Positions 30,267-38,397 of a stretch of 40,570 bases of DNA are shown here, piece after piece. The position numbers were made by a program, and so were the translations under genes. The stretch is from Bacteroidales bacterium. Its GTDB lineage: Bacteria > Bacteroidota > Bacteroidia > Bacteroidales > Bacteroidaceae. Under the pieces are notes generated by a model that searched no databases, was not told the origin of the DNA, and was given only the letters and a program-made list of their open reading frames with translations. Each line of letters opens with the position of its first letter. Position 1 is the first letter of the stretch. The stretch is taken from contig SFKY01000013.1 of assembly GCA_004554665.1 (NCBI GenBank), positions 1 to 40,570 on the forward strand, written 5' to 3'.

Positions 30267-31436
30267 ATGATGACAAATCGTAAGTCAGTAGTGTTGGCAG
30301 CCCTCTTGATGCTGCCGTTTACTTGCGTCCATGCTATCAAGATACTGCATGGACCCTATCTGCAGGATGTTTCGGAGACCGAGGCTACCATCGTGTGGGT
30401 GACCGACAGTACTTCTGTGGGATGGGTGGAGACAGCACCGGCCGATGGTTCCTCTTTTTATGCTGCCGTGCGCCCCCGTTTTTACGACACAGCTATCGGT
30501 ATCAAGCGCGAAACTCGTGTCCACTCCGTCCGTCTGACGGGCTTGCGTCCCGGCACCCAGTACCGTTACCGTATCTATGCGCAGGAGGTGCTCAAGCATA
30601 GGGGCATCCATGTGCACTATGGCAACATTACGGCAACGGCCGGTTACGGGGTACCACTTCCCACGTTTCGCACGCTTGACAAGAGCAAGCCAGATGTCTC
30701 GTTTGTGGTGGTGAATGACATCCATGAGCATAAGGATGTGCTGGGCAAACTGATGGAGGTCTCGGATTGTAAGACCAGGGATATGGTCTTCTTCAATGGC
30801 GACATGCTCTCGCTTTTCGACGATGCCGAGCGCAAACTGTTTGGTGGCTTCATGGATACAGCCGTGCAGGTGTTTGCCAAGGAGGTGCCACTCTACTATG
30901 TCCGCGGCAACCACGAGACCCGTGGACAGAAGGCACATACGTTCCACGATTATGTCTGTCCCCGCAACCCCAATATTTATTTTACCGTGGAGCAGGGTCC
31001 CGTGCTCTTTATCTGTCTGGACACCGGCGAGGACAAGCCCGATACGGATATTGAGTATGCCGGCATCACCGACTACGACAACTATCGTTCCGAGCAGGCG
31101 GAGTGGCTCAAGCAAGTGGTGGCCTCAGAGGCCTTCAAGCGTGCCAAGCACAAGGTGGTCATCGCCCATGTTCCGCCTCGTTATGACAATACTGCATGGC
31201 ATGGTGATTTGGAAGTAGGCCGCAAGTTTGTGCCCATCCTCAACGAGGCAGGCATCGACCTGATGATTTGCGGCCACCTGCACCGTTTTGTCTATGAGGA
31301 TGCCAATGCGCGACACCGTTTCCCGCTGCTCGTCAATACCAACGACGCCGCTGTGGTGGCTACCTCTAACGGCGACAAACTGGAGGTGAAGGTGATGGGT
31401 ACCGATGGCAAAGTGTCGTGGAGCAAAACCTTTTAA
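30267..31436 (+). CDS. Secreted metallophosphoesterase (purple acid phosphatase-like)
   Basis: This 389-residue exported protein has a signal peptide (MMTNRKSVVLAALLMLPFTC, cleavage near VHA-I). An N-terminal fibronectin-III-like domain follows (ILHGPYLQDVSETEATIVW, LRPGTQYRYRI), as in purple acid phosphatases, then a calcineurin-like metallophosphoesterase domain. The metal-binding motifs are all present: D151-x-H153 (VNDIHEH), G178-D179 (FFNGDM), G214-N-H216-E (RGNHETRG), IAHVPPR and CGHLHR. It probably hydrolyses phosphomonoesters or diesters in the periplasm; the substrate is unknown. It is a single gene with its own promoter. The stop codon sits at the border of REPIN-like element C, convergent with glnN. 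Confidence 0.9.
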   Translation: MMTNRKSVVLAALLMLPFTCVHAIKILHGPYLQDVSETEATIVWVTDSTSVGWVETAPADGSSFYAAVRPRFYDTAIGIKRETRVHSVRLTGLRPGTQYRYRIYAQEVLKHRGIHVHYGNITATAGYGVPLPTFRTLDKSKPDVSFVVVNDIHEHKDVLGKLMEVSDCKTRDMVFFNGDMLSLFDDAERKLFGGFMDTAVQVFAKEVPLYYVRGNHETRGQKAHTFHDYVCPRNPNIYFTVEQGPVLFICLDTGEDKPDTDIEYAGITDYDNYRSEQAEWLKQVVASEAFKRAKHKVVIAHVPPRYDNTAWHGDLEVGRKFVPILNEAGIDLMICGHLHRFVYEDANARHRFPLLVNTNDAAVVATSNGDKLEVKVMGTDGKVSWSKTF

Positions 31437-31638
31437 AAGTAAAAAGGTAAAACAGTAAAAAGGTAAAAAGGTGTAGGGACGCACTCATCGTGCGTCCGCC
31501 TCCACGGAAAAGAGTTAAAACGGAAAAAGTAAAGAGGTAAGAAGGAAGTTCCTTAATACCTCTTTACTTTTTCTTTGTATTGGAGCGGACGCACGATGAG
31601 TGCGTCCCTACACCTTTTTACCTTTTTACCTTTAAAAG
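31437..31638. repeat. REPIN-like element C (best preserved)
   Basis: The whole 202-base gap between two convergent stop codons is a nested inverted repeat. The outer arms of about 45 bases are nearly perfect and each contains GTAG plus a GGACGCAC/GTGCGTCC hairpin: left GTAG 31473-31476 and stem 31477-31497 with loop TCATC; right stem 31587-31607 with loop GATGA and CTAC 31608-31611. Inside lie a 16-base inner stem (AAAAAGTAAAGAGGTA) and a central AGGAAGTTCCT. It can also serve as a bidirectional terminator. Confidence 0.9.
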
Positions 31639-33828
31639 TTATCTGATAAAGAGTAGCTCGCGATACTTGGGCAGTGTCCAGAGTTCATCGCTTACGGTAA
31701 GCTCCAGCTTGTCTATCTGGTAACGTATCTCTTCCATCTTGGGAGCTACGGTGTCGTGGTAGGCGATAGCTTTCTCGCGTTCACTCTCGATGCGGTTGGC
31801 CACCTTGCGGGCATTCACCAGTTCCTCCACGCCAGTCTCTATCAGCTGTGTGCGCTCTGCGATCTCGCGGATAATCTTCTTGTTGCGGGCGGTGAGCTTC
31901 TCTGCTTCCTCAGCGGGGAATATCTCAAACATGTTCTGGACGTTGCGTGCCAGACGACTCTGGTAGTGCGTGGCCACAGGGATGATGTGGTTCATGGTCA
32001 GGTCGCCCATCACACGTGCCTCAATCTGTATCTTCTTCGTGTAGGTTTCCCACTTCACCTCGTTGCGTGCTTCCAGTTCGTTGCGCTTCATGACGTTGAG
32101 CGACTCGAACATCTTCACGCTGGCTTCGTCCAGATAGCGGTCGAAGATGATGGGGCAGCTGGTTTCGCAATCCAGTCCGCGACGCTTGGCTTCTTCCACC
32201 CATTCGTCAGAATAGCCGTTGCCGTCGAAGTGGATGGGCTGGCAAGTCTTGATGTCCTCGCGCACCACGTCGATGATGGCACTCAGTTGGTCTGCACCGC
32301 CGGCGACAAGTGCGTCTACACGTGCCTTGAAGTCTACCAAAGCCTCTGCCACAGCAGCGTTGAGGGCAATCATGGCTGAAGCGCAGTTGGCCTCGGAACC
32401 TACAGCGCGGAACTCGAATCGGTTTCCGGTGAAGGCGAAAGGAGAGGTGCGGTTGCGGTCTGTGTTGTCAATCAGCAGTTCGGGAATCTCGGGGATGTCG
32501 AGCTTCATGCCCTGTTTGCCAGAGACAGAGAAGATATCGTCCTTGTCGGACTCTACGATATGCTCGAGCAGATCGGTGAGCTGGCGGCCCAAGAAACTGG
32601 AGATGATGGCAGGTGGTGCCTCGTTGGCTCCCAGACGGTGGGCGTTGGTGGCACTCATGATCGAAGCCTTGATCAGACCATTGTGCTTGTACACGCCCAT
32701 CAGCGTCTCGACGATGAAGACCACGAAGCGCAGGTTGTCCTCGGGTGTCTTGCCCGGAGCATGGAGCAGAATGCCTGTATTGGTGGAGAGGCTCCAGTTG
32801 TTGTGCTTGCCCGAGCCGTTGATGCCTGCAAACGGTTTCTCGTGCAGCAACACGCGGAAGCCATGCTTGTGGGCCACGCGCTTCATCAGCGACATGAGCA
32901 GCATGTTGTGGTCTACGGCCAGATTGCACTCCTCGAAGATGGGAGCCACCTCAAACTGGTTGGGAGCCACCTCGTTGTGGCGTGTCTTGCACGGGATACC
33001 CAGTTCCAAAGCCTGTGCCTCCATGTCTTTCATAAAGGCCTGCACGCGCATGGGGATGGTTCCGAAATAGTGGTCGTCCATCTGCTGGTTCTTGGCAGAG
33101 TCGTGTCCCATCAGGGTGCGTCCGGTGAGCATCAGGTCGGGACGTGCGCTGTAGAGCGCCTCGTCTACGAGGAAGTACTCCTGCTCCCATCCCAGATTGG
33201 TCTGTACTTTCTTCACGTCGGGATAGAAGTATTTGGCCACATTGGTGGCAGCCACGTTGATGGCGTGGAGTGAGCGCAGCAGCGGAGCCTTGTAGTCCAG
33301 CGCCTCGCCTGTGTAAGATATGAAGACTGTAGGGATACAGAGCGTGTCGTCGATGATGAAGACGGGCGATGTGGGATCCCAAGCCGAGTAGCCGCGTGCC
33401 TCGAAGGTGTTGCGGATACCGCCAGAGGGGAAGCTTGAGGCATCGGGCTCCTGCTGTACGAGCAGCTTGCCGGTAAACTCTTCTATCATGCCGCCCTTGC
33501 CATCGTGCTCTATAAAGGCATCGTGCTTCTCGGCTGTGCCCTCGGTGAGGGGTTGGAACCAGTGGGTGTAGTGTGTCACGCCGTTGTCTTCGGCCCAGCG
33601 TTTCATGCCGGCGGCCACGGCATCAGCGATAGAGCGGTCCAGACGGGTGCCGTTGTCTATTACGTCTACCAGTTTCTCGTAGATGTCGGCCGGCAGATAC
33701 TTATACATCTTGGCGCGGTTAAACACGTACTTGCCGAAGTATTCGGAAGGGCGTCCCGCCGGCACCTCTACATCAAGAGGCTTCTTCTTGAAAGCCTCAG
33801 ACACAGCTTCAAATCTCAAATTAGCCAT
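31639..33828 (-). CDS. glnN: Glutamine synthetase type III
   Basis: This enzyme condenses glutamate and ammonia with ATP to form glutamine. The 729-residue length and N-terminus (MANLRFEAVSEAFKKKPLDV) identify the large GSIII family, typical of Bacteroidota and different from GlnA. Conserved segments include NLGWEQEYFLVDEALYSARPDL (metal and glutamate site), KTRHNEVAPNQFEVAPIFEE, GINGSGKHNNWSLSTNTG (the ammonia/ATP region), and NRTSPFAFTGNRFEFRAVGSEAN (the Arg-containing substrate loop). It is encoded alone with a -7 box at 33892-33899, next to dapL and near asnB and amt, which makes this a nitrogen-assimilation region. It is convergent with the phosphoesterase gene across REPIN-like element C. 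Confidence 0.97.
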   Translation of the reverse strand: MANLRFEAVSEAFKKKPLDVEVPAGRPSEYFGKYVFNRAKMYKYLPADIYEKLVDVIDNGTRLDRSIADAVAAGMKRWAEDNGVTHYTHWFQPLTEGTAEKHDAFIEHDGKGGMIEEFTGKLLVQQEPDASSFPSGGIRNTFEARGYSAWDPTSPVFIIDDTLCIPTVFISYTGEALDYKAPLLRSLHAINVAATNVAKYFYPDVKKVQTNLGWEQEYFLVDEALYSARPDLMLTGRTLMGHDSAKNQQMDDHYFGTIPMRVQAFMKDMEAQALELGIPCKTRHNEVAPNQFEVAPIFEECNLAVDHNMLLMSLMKRVAHKHGFRVLLHEKPFAGINGSGKHNNWSLSTNTGILLHAPGKTPEDNLRFVVFIVETLMGVYKHNGLIKASIMSATNAHRLGANEAPPAIISSFLGRQLTDLLEHIVESDKDDIFSVSGKQGMKLDIPEIPELLIDNTDRNRTSPFAFTGNRFEFRAVGSEANCASAMIALNAAVAEALVDFKARVDALVAGGADQLSAIIDVVREDIKTCQPIHFDGNGYSDEWVEEAKRRGLDCETSCPIIFDRYLDEASVKMFESLNVMKRNELEARNEVKWETYTKKIQIEARVMGDLTMNHIIPVATHYQSRLARNVQNMFEIFPAEEAEKLTARNKKIIREIAERTQLIETGVEELVNARKVANRIESEREKAIAYHDTVAPKMEEIRYQIDKLELTVSDELWTLPKYRELLFIR

Positions 33829-33891
33829 AGTCTATCTATCTTTTTGTTATTAAAAATTATCACAAAAACATCACGCTTCGCGTTGCAGCGG

Positions 33892-33899
33892 CAAAGGTA
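33892..33899 (-). promoter_or_regulatory. Predicted -7 box of glnN
   Basis: TACCTTTG on the minus strand matches TAnnTTTG, about 65 bases upstream of the glnN ATG. No exact -33 TTTG was found at 19 bases. Confidence 0.5.
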
Positions 33900-33946
33900 A
33901 TGCTTTTTTCTGAAAACATATCTCTTTTTTGTTGGTTTTTGTCACT

Positions 33947-35179
33947 TTAGCCTATCCATTCGGCGATGCGTCGCATGGCTTCCTTGCAGTTGTCGCGCTC
34001 TCCGAAAGCCGTAAGCCGGAAGTAGCCCTCGCCGCTGGGGCCGAATCCCACGCCCGGGGTACATACCACCGAAGCCCCATAGAGCAACTGCTCGAAGAAT
34101 CGCCAGCTGCTCTCGCCATCGGGAGTCTTCACCCACAGATAGGGAGCGTTCTGGCCGCCGAAGACCTTGAATCCCATCTTCGTGAGCGACTCGTGCATGA
34201 GCTTGGCATTGCCCATATAGTAGTCGATGGTGGCCTGTGTCTGCTGCCTGCCCTCAGGAGTATAGATGGCTTCTGCCGCCCGCTGCGAGATGTAGCTGGT
34301 GCCGTTGAACTTGGTGCTTTGTCGGCGGTCCCACAGATGGTTCAGTTCCACCCGCTCCTTGCCGTCGAGTGTCACCGCCTTCAGTTCCTTGGGGATGACC
34401 GTATAGCCGCAGCGCACTCCCGTGAAGCCTGCCGTCTTCGAGTAACTGTGAAACTCGATGGCACACTTGCGTGCTCCCTTGATCTCGTAGATGGAGTGGG
34501 GGATGTCGTCGTCCTGGATATAAGCCTCGTAAGCTGCATCGTAGAAGATGATGGCATCGTTGCGCAGAGCATAGTTCACCCACTTGCGCAACTCCTCCTT
34601 GGGCAGTACGGTGCCCGTGGGGTTGTTGGGGTAGCACAGGTAAATCATGTCCACCCTATGGTCGGGCAACTGGGGGATGAAACCATTCTCCTCGGTGCAG
34701 GGGAAGTAGGTCACGTTGCTCCACTTGCCGTTTTCCATGATGCCGGCCCGTCCTATCATCACGTTAGAGTCTATGTAGACGGGATAGATGGGGTCTGTCA
34801 CGCCGATGGAGTTGTCCCAGCGCACGATTTCCTGTATGTTTCCCGTGTCGCTCTTGGCGCCGTCGTTCACAAATATCTCACTCGGGTCGAGGTGGATGCC
34901 ACGAGGCAGGAAGTCGTTTTTGAGGATAGCCTCGCGCAGGAAGTCGTAGCCCCTCTCCGGGCCGTATCCCCTAAAGGTGGCCTGCACGGCCATCTCGTCC
35001 ACCGCCTTGTGCATGGCCTCTATCACTGCCGGACAGAGCGGCTGGGTGACGTCGCCGATACCCAGGCTGATGACCTCAGACTTGGGGTGCGACACCTTGA
35101 AGGCGTTAACTTTCTTGGCAATGTCGGCAAACAGGTAGTTGTTGGACAGTTTCAGGAAGTGTTCGTTTACTAATGCCAT
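33947..35179 (-). CDS. dapL: LL-diaminopimelate aminotransferase
   Basis: This PLP enzyme converts tetrahydrodipicolinate directly to LL-diaminopimelate with glutamate as amino donor, bypassing the succinylase or acetylase steps of lysine and peptidoglycan synthesis. The 410-residue class I/II aminotransferase has the N-terminus NYLFADIAKKVNAF of the DapL family, GYGPERGYDFLREAI for the substrate region, YPNNPTGT (183-190), DAAYEAY and the PLP-binding lysine K248 in SYSKTAGFTGVRCGY. It lies 59 bases downstream of dapF, the next enzyme in the pathway, on the same strand, so the two are very likely one operon. Confidence 0.96.
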   Translation of the reverse strand: MALVNEHFLKLSNNYLFADIAKKVNAFKVSHPKSEVISLGIGDVTQPLCPAVIEAMHKAVDEMAVQATFRGYGPERGYDFLREAILKNDFLPRGIHLDPSEIFVNDGAKSDTGNIQEIVRWDNSIGVTDPIYPVYIDSNVMIGRAGIMENGKWSNVTYFPCTEENGFIPQLPDHRVDMIYLCYPNNPTGTVLPKEELRKWVNYALRNDAIIFYDAAYEAYIQDDDIPHSIYEIKGARKCAIEFHSYSKTAGFTGVRCGYTVIPKELKAVTLDGKERVELNHLWDRRQSTKFNGTSYISQRAAEAIYTPEGRQQTQATIDYYMGNAKLMHESLTKMGFKVFGGQNAPYLWVKTPDGESSWRFFEQLLYGASVVCTPGVGFGPSGEGYFRLTAFGERDNCKEAMRRIAEWIG

Positions 35180-35238
35180 ATCGGAATATTATTTAATGTC
35201 TGGTTGGTTGAAAAATGGTGGTTGTTGATGAAGGGTGG

Positions 35239-36075
35239 TCAGGGCCTGATCTCGCCCTCAAAGGCAAATGCTGCAGGACCCGAGAGAAACACGTGTCCTG
35301 TCTCTTCGTCCCATCTGATGGTGAGCGTGCCCCCATCCATCACCACTTGGCACTGGCGTGGACAGATGCCCAGCGTGGCGGCGGCCACAGCCGTGGCGCA
35401 GGCTCCGGTGCCGCAGGCCATCGTGATGCCCGAGCCCCGTTCCCATACCCTTGCGCGCAAGGTGTCGGGACCTGTCTGTTGCACAAACTCTATATTGCAG
35501 CGTTGCGGGAAAGCCTTGTTGTGCTCGTAGGCGCAGCCCAGCCGGGCAATGTCTATGCTGTCGAGGTTGTCCACGAAGATGACGCAGTGCGGATTGCCCA
35601 TCGACACAAACACCGGTCGCCCCGTCTGTTCCATCTCCGCAAGCCCTGTCTGCTCATCATATTGTGAGGCATCGTGCAGCCGAGGCTCGAGCATGTCCAC
35701 GGTCACGCTTTTCACCTTCCTGTCCTCCACCTCCAGTTGTAGTATTTTCACCCCCGACAGTGTTTCCAGCTTGATGGTCTCCTTGTCTGTCAGTCCCTTG
35801 TCATACAGGTACTTGCCTATGCAGCGGCTGGCGTTGCCGCACATCATGGCCTCCGAACCGTCGGCATTGAAGATACGCATGGAGAAGTCGGCTCCGCTCA
35901 TGATCGACGGCTTGCCGATCAGCACCAGTCCGTCGCTGCCTATGCCTGTATGGTAGGCACTCCACCGCTTGGCGGCCTCACAAGGGTCGGCGATGGGGTA
36001 GCGGGTAGTGTCTACATAGATGTAGTCGTTGCCTGCCCCGTGCATCTTGGTAAAGTGTATGGTCTGATATCCCAT
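35239..36075 (-). CDS. dapF: Diaminopimelate epimerase
   Basis: This cofactor-independent racemase turns LL-diaminopimelate, the DapL product, into meso-diaminopimelate for peptidoglycan and lysine. The start at 36075 gives the usual N-terminus MGYQTIHFTKMHGAGNDYIY; 13 upstream in-frame codons are not family-like. The two catalytic cysteines are C79 (MMCGNASRCIG) and C220 (ITMACGTGACATAV), each in its conserved motif. The protein is 278 residues, a normal length. It is first in the dapF-dapL operon, behind a -7 box at 36124-36131 that leaves a leader of about 40 bases. Confidence 0.96.
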   Translation of the reverse strand: MGYQTIHFTKMHGAGNDYIYVDTTRYPIADPCEAAKRWSAYHTGIGSDGLVLIGKPSIMSGADFSMRIFNADGSEAMMCGNASRCIGKYLYDKGLTDKETIKLETLSGVKILQLEVEDRKVKSVTVDMLEPRLHDASQYDEQTGLAEMEQTGRPVFVSMGNPHCVIFVDNLDSIDIARLGCAYEHNKAFPQRCNIEFVQQTGPDTLRARVWERGSGITMACGTGACATAVAAATLGICPRQCQVVMDGGTLTIRWDEETGHVFLSGPAAFAFEGEIRP

Positions 36076-36123
36076 TTTGTTGTTCTCCTCTTCTCTAAAA
36101 TAGATTTTTGTCAATCACCGATG

Positions 36124-36131
36124 CAAAATTA
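36124..36131 (-). promoter_or_regulatory. Predicted -7 box of dapF-dapL
   Basis: TAATTTTG on the minus strand matches TAnnTTTG. A TTTG at 36158-36155 is 23 bases upstream, slightly long. The 36076-36438 intergenic region holds this and the divergent asnB promoter and no gene. Confidence 0.55.
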
Positions 36132-36330
36132 CAACGAAAAGCCATAATCTCGTGCAAAACTATTCGCTTTTTATCATATTTTTGCGGTCTTGTTTCATAT
36201 TGGAAGAAAAATTGCCCGAAATCGTCAAAAGTGTAAGACTTGCGAATATTGGTGCTTACAGAGTGTAAATCGGATAGTTTTTGAATATTCAAAACGTCAC
36301 ATATCTGTTTCCAAATACAACAAAATGAAT

Positions 36331-36338
36331 TAATTTTG
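36331..36338 (+). promoter_or_regulatory. Predicted -7 box of asnB
   Basis: TAATTTTG matches TAnnTTTG and lies about 100 bases before the ATG at 36439. No exact -33 TTTG was found. Confidence 0.5.
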
Positions 36339-36438
36339 CAGCAGTTTCTTTGCAAAAAGAAAGCGGTATGGAGGATTTACGAGACAAATAAACAGCACGC
36401 ATGGCGTGTATATACAAACCCAAAACAACCATAAAGAT

Positions 36439-38151
36439 ATGTGTGGAATTGTAGCCATTTTCAATAGCCCGCAGCCCTCGGAGGCATTGCGGCAAAAAGC
36501 CCTCAGAATGAGTCAGAAAATACGTCACCGCGGTCCCGACTGGAGCGGCATCTACAGCGGTGGTTCAGCCATATTGGCGCATGAGCGCCTGTCTATCGTC
36601 GACCCCGAGTCGGGCAGACAGCCCCTCTTCAGTCCCGGCAACCAGCAGATACTGGCCGTCAATGGCGAGATTTACAACCATCAGGACATCCGTGGCCAGT
36701 TTGAGGGGCGCTATGCCTTCCAGACAGGCAGCGACTGCGAGGTGATACTGGCACTCTACCGCGAGCTCTTCACTGCGGCCGACCACGGCGAGCCCACCCC
36801 CACCGACATCGAGCGCATGATCGAGCGCCTCTCGGGCATCTTCGCCTTTGCCCTCTATGACCAGGCGCGCGACGAGTTTCTCATCGCCCGCGACCCCATC
36901 GGTGTCATACCTTTATATATAGGCTACGATGCCGACGGCCGTGTCTATGTGGCCAGCGAGCTCAAGGCACTCGAAGGGCAGTGCGACCGCTACGAGCCCT
37001 TCCTGCCCGGCCACTACTACTGGAGCCGTACCCCAGGCATGCGCCGCTACTACCGTAGAGACTGGATGCAGTATGACAAAGTGAAAGACAATGGGGCCAG
37101 CGTCAGCGCCATACACGACTCGCTGCGTGCCGCCGTCAAGCGCCAGCTCATGAGCGATGTGCCTTATGGCGTACTGCTCAGCGGCGGCCTCGACTCATCG
37201 GTCATCTCCGCCCTCGCCGAGCAGTTTGCCGACCGCCGTATCGAGGAAGGGGGGCAGACCCGGGCATGGTGGCCGCGCCTCCACTCGTTTGCCGTAGGCC
37301 TCAAGGGGGCCCCAGACTTGGCCAAGGCCCAATTGGTGGCCGACTATATCGGCACCGTGCACCATGAGATCAACTATACCATCCAAGAGGGACTCGATGC
37401 CATCCGCGATGTCATATACTTCATCGAGACTTACGATGTCACCACCGTGCGTGCCTCCACCCCCATGTACTTGCTGGCGCGTGTCATCAAATCGATGGGC
37501 ATCAAGATGGTGCTCTCCGGCGAGGGTGCCGACGAGATCTTTGGCGGCTACCTCTACTTCCACAAGGCTCCCACGCCCCAGGCCTTCCACGAAGAGACCG
37601 TGCGCAAGCTCTCCAAACTCTATCTCTACGACTGCCTGCGCGCCAACAAGAGCCTGGCTGCATGGGGCGTGGAGGGGCGGGTGCCCTTCTTGGACAAGGA
37701 GTTTCTCGACGTGGCCATGCGCACCAACCCCGAGGCCAAGATGTGTCCCGGCACCACCATCGAGAAGCGCATCGTGCGCGAGGCCTTTGCCGATATCCTG
37801 CCCCATGAGGTGGCATGGCGGCAGAAGGAGCAGTTCAGCGACGGCGTGGGCTACTCGTGGATAGACACCCTCAAGGCCGTCACGGCCGCTGCCGTGACCG
37901 ATGAGGAGATGGCGCACGCTGCCGAGCGGTTCCCCATCAATCCGCCGCAGAACAAGGAAGAGTATTACTACCGCAGCATCTTCGCCGAGCACTTCCCCAG
38001 CGACAGTGCGGCGCGCAGCGTGCCCTCTGTGCCCTCTGTGGCCTGCTCCACCGCCGAGGCGCTGGCATGGGATGCCTCGTTCCAAGGCCAGAACGACCCC
38101 AGCGGCCGTGCCGTGAGAGATGTGCACGAGCATGCCGTCGACCCCTCCTGA
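36439..38151 (+). CDS. asnB: Asparagine synthase, glutamine-hydrolysing
   Basis: This enzyme makes asparagine from aspartate, ATP and glutamine. The start at 36439 is fixed by biology: class II amidotransferases need Cys2 as N-terminal nucleophile after Met removal, and the protein begins MCGIVAIFN. The glutaminase domain follows (IRHRGPDWSG, HERLSIVDPESGRQPL, NGEIYNHQDIR), then the ATP-pyrophosphatase synthase domain with LLSGGLDSSVI, the SGEGADEIFGGYLYF loop and the GVEGRVPFLDKEFLDVAM region. It is about 570 residues, a normal length. The Asp/Ser-rich C-terminal tail after about 530 looks less conserved. It is downstream of its own promoter and 246 bases upstream of amt. Confidence 0.96.
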   Translation: MCGIVAIFNSPQPSEALRQKALRMSQKIRHRGPDWSGIYSGGSAILAHERLSIVDPESGRQPLFSPGNQQILAVNGEIYNHQDIRGQFEGRYAFQTGSDCEVILALYRELFTAADHGEPTPTDIERMIERLSGIFAFALYDQARDEFLIARDPIGVIPLYIGYDADGRVYVASELKALEGQCDRYEPFLPGHYYWSRTPGMRRYYRRDWMQYDKVKDNGASVSAIHDSLRAAVKRQLMSDVPYGVLLSGGLDSSVISALAEQFADRRIEEGGQTRAWWPRLHSFAVGLKGAPDLAKAQLVADYIGTVHHEINYTIQEGLDAIRDVIYFIETYDVTTVRASTPMYLLARVIKSMGIKMVLSGEGADEIFGGYLYFHKAPTPQAFHEETVRKLSKLYLYDCLRANKSLAAWGVEGRVPFLDKEFLDVAMRTNPEAKMCPGTTIEKRIVREAFADILPHEVAWRQKEQFSDGVGYSWIDTLKAVTAAAVTDEEMAHAAERFPINPPQNKEEYYYRSIFAEHFPSDSAARSVPSVPSVACSTAEALAWDASFQGQNDPSGRAVRDVHEHAVDPS

Positions 38152-38214
38152 CAGGCCGATGTCCTGCTTCGCCGGTATCTGTCTGCTTTCGGGTTCCCGA
38201 TCGTGGCATATCGA

Positions 38215-38302
38215 CGGCGTATGGCAGTTGCCGTACGGGCGTACTCCATTTGCCATACGCCCGTACCGCAACTGGAGTACGAGCGTATTCCAAATGCCGT
38301 AC
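38215..38302. repeat. Array of four 22-bp palindromic repeats, locus 2
   Basis: Four units at 38215-38236, 38237-38258, 38259-38280 and 38281-38302 have the same architecture as 3395-3482: linkers CGGC, GGGC, GCCC, GAGC, each followed by an 18-base palindrome of GTAYNSCAMWTGSNRTAC type. The array ends 95 bases before the amt start codon. No TAnnTTTG or convincing -24/-12 promoter was found between the array and amt. Confidence 0.85.
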
Positions 38303-38397
38303 GGTGAACAAACGCCGTCTCCGCCGCCGGCAGGAGCGGCAAACCGTGAGACAATCAATGATCTTCAATAAACACAAACTAAACTCAAGGTAAAAAG

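Noticed and set aside
33929..35173. 414-codon frame opposite dapL
   Set aside because: Exact antisense of a confirmed enzyme gene with no independent signals.
37195..38358. 387-codon frame opposite asnB running into the palindrome array
   Set aside because: Its start lies in repeat DNA and the rest is antisense to asnB; no protein family is recognisable.
38303..38397. Sigma-54 promoter of amt
   Set aside because: The best candidate (GG near 38303, GC near 38314) has 9 rather than 10 bases between the dinucleotides and poor flanking matches.
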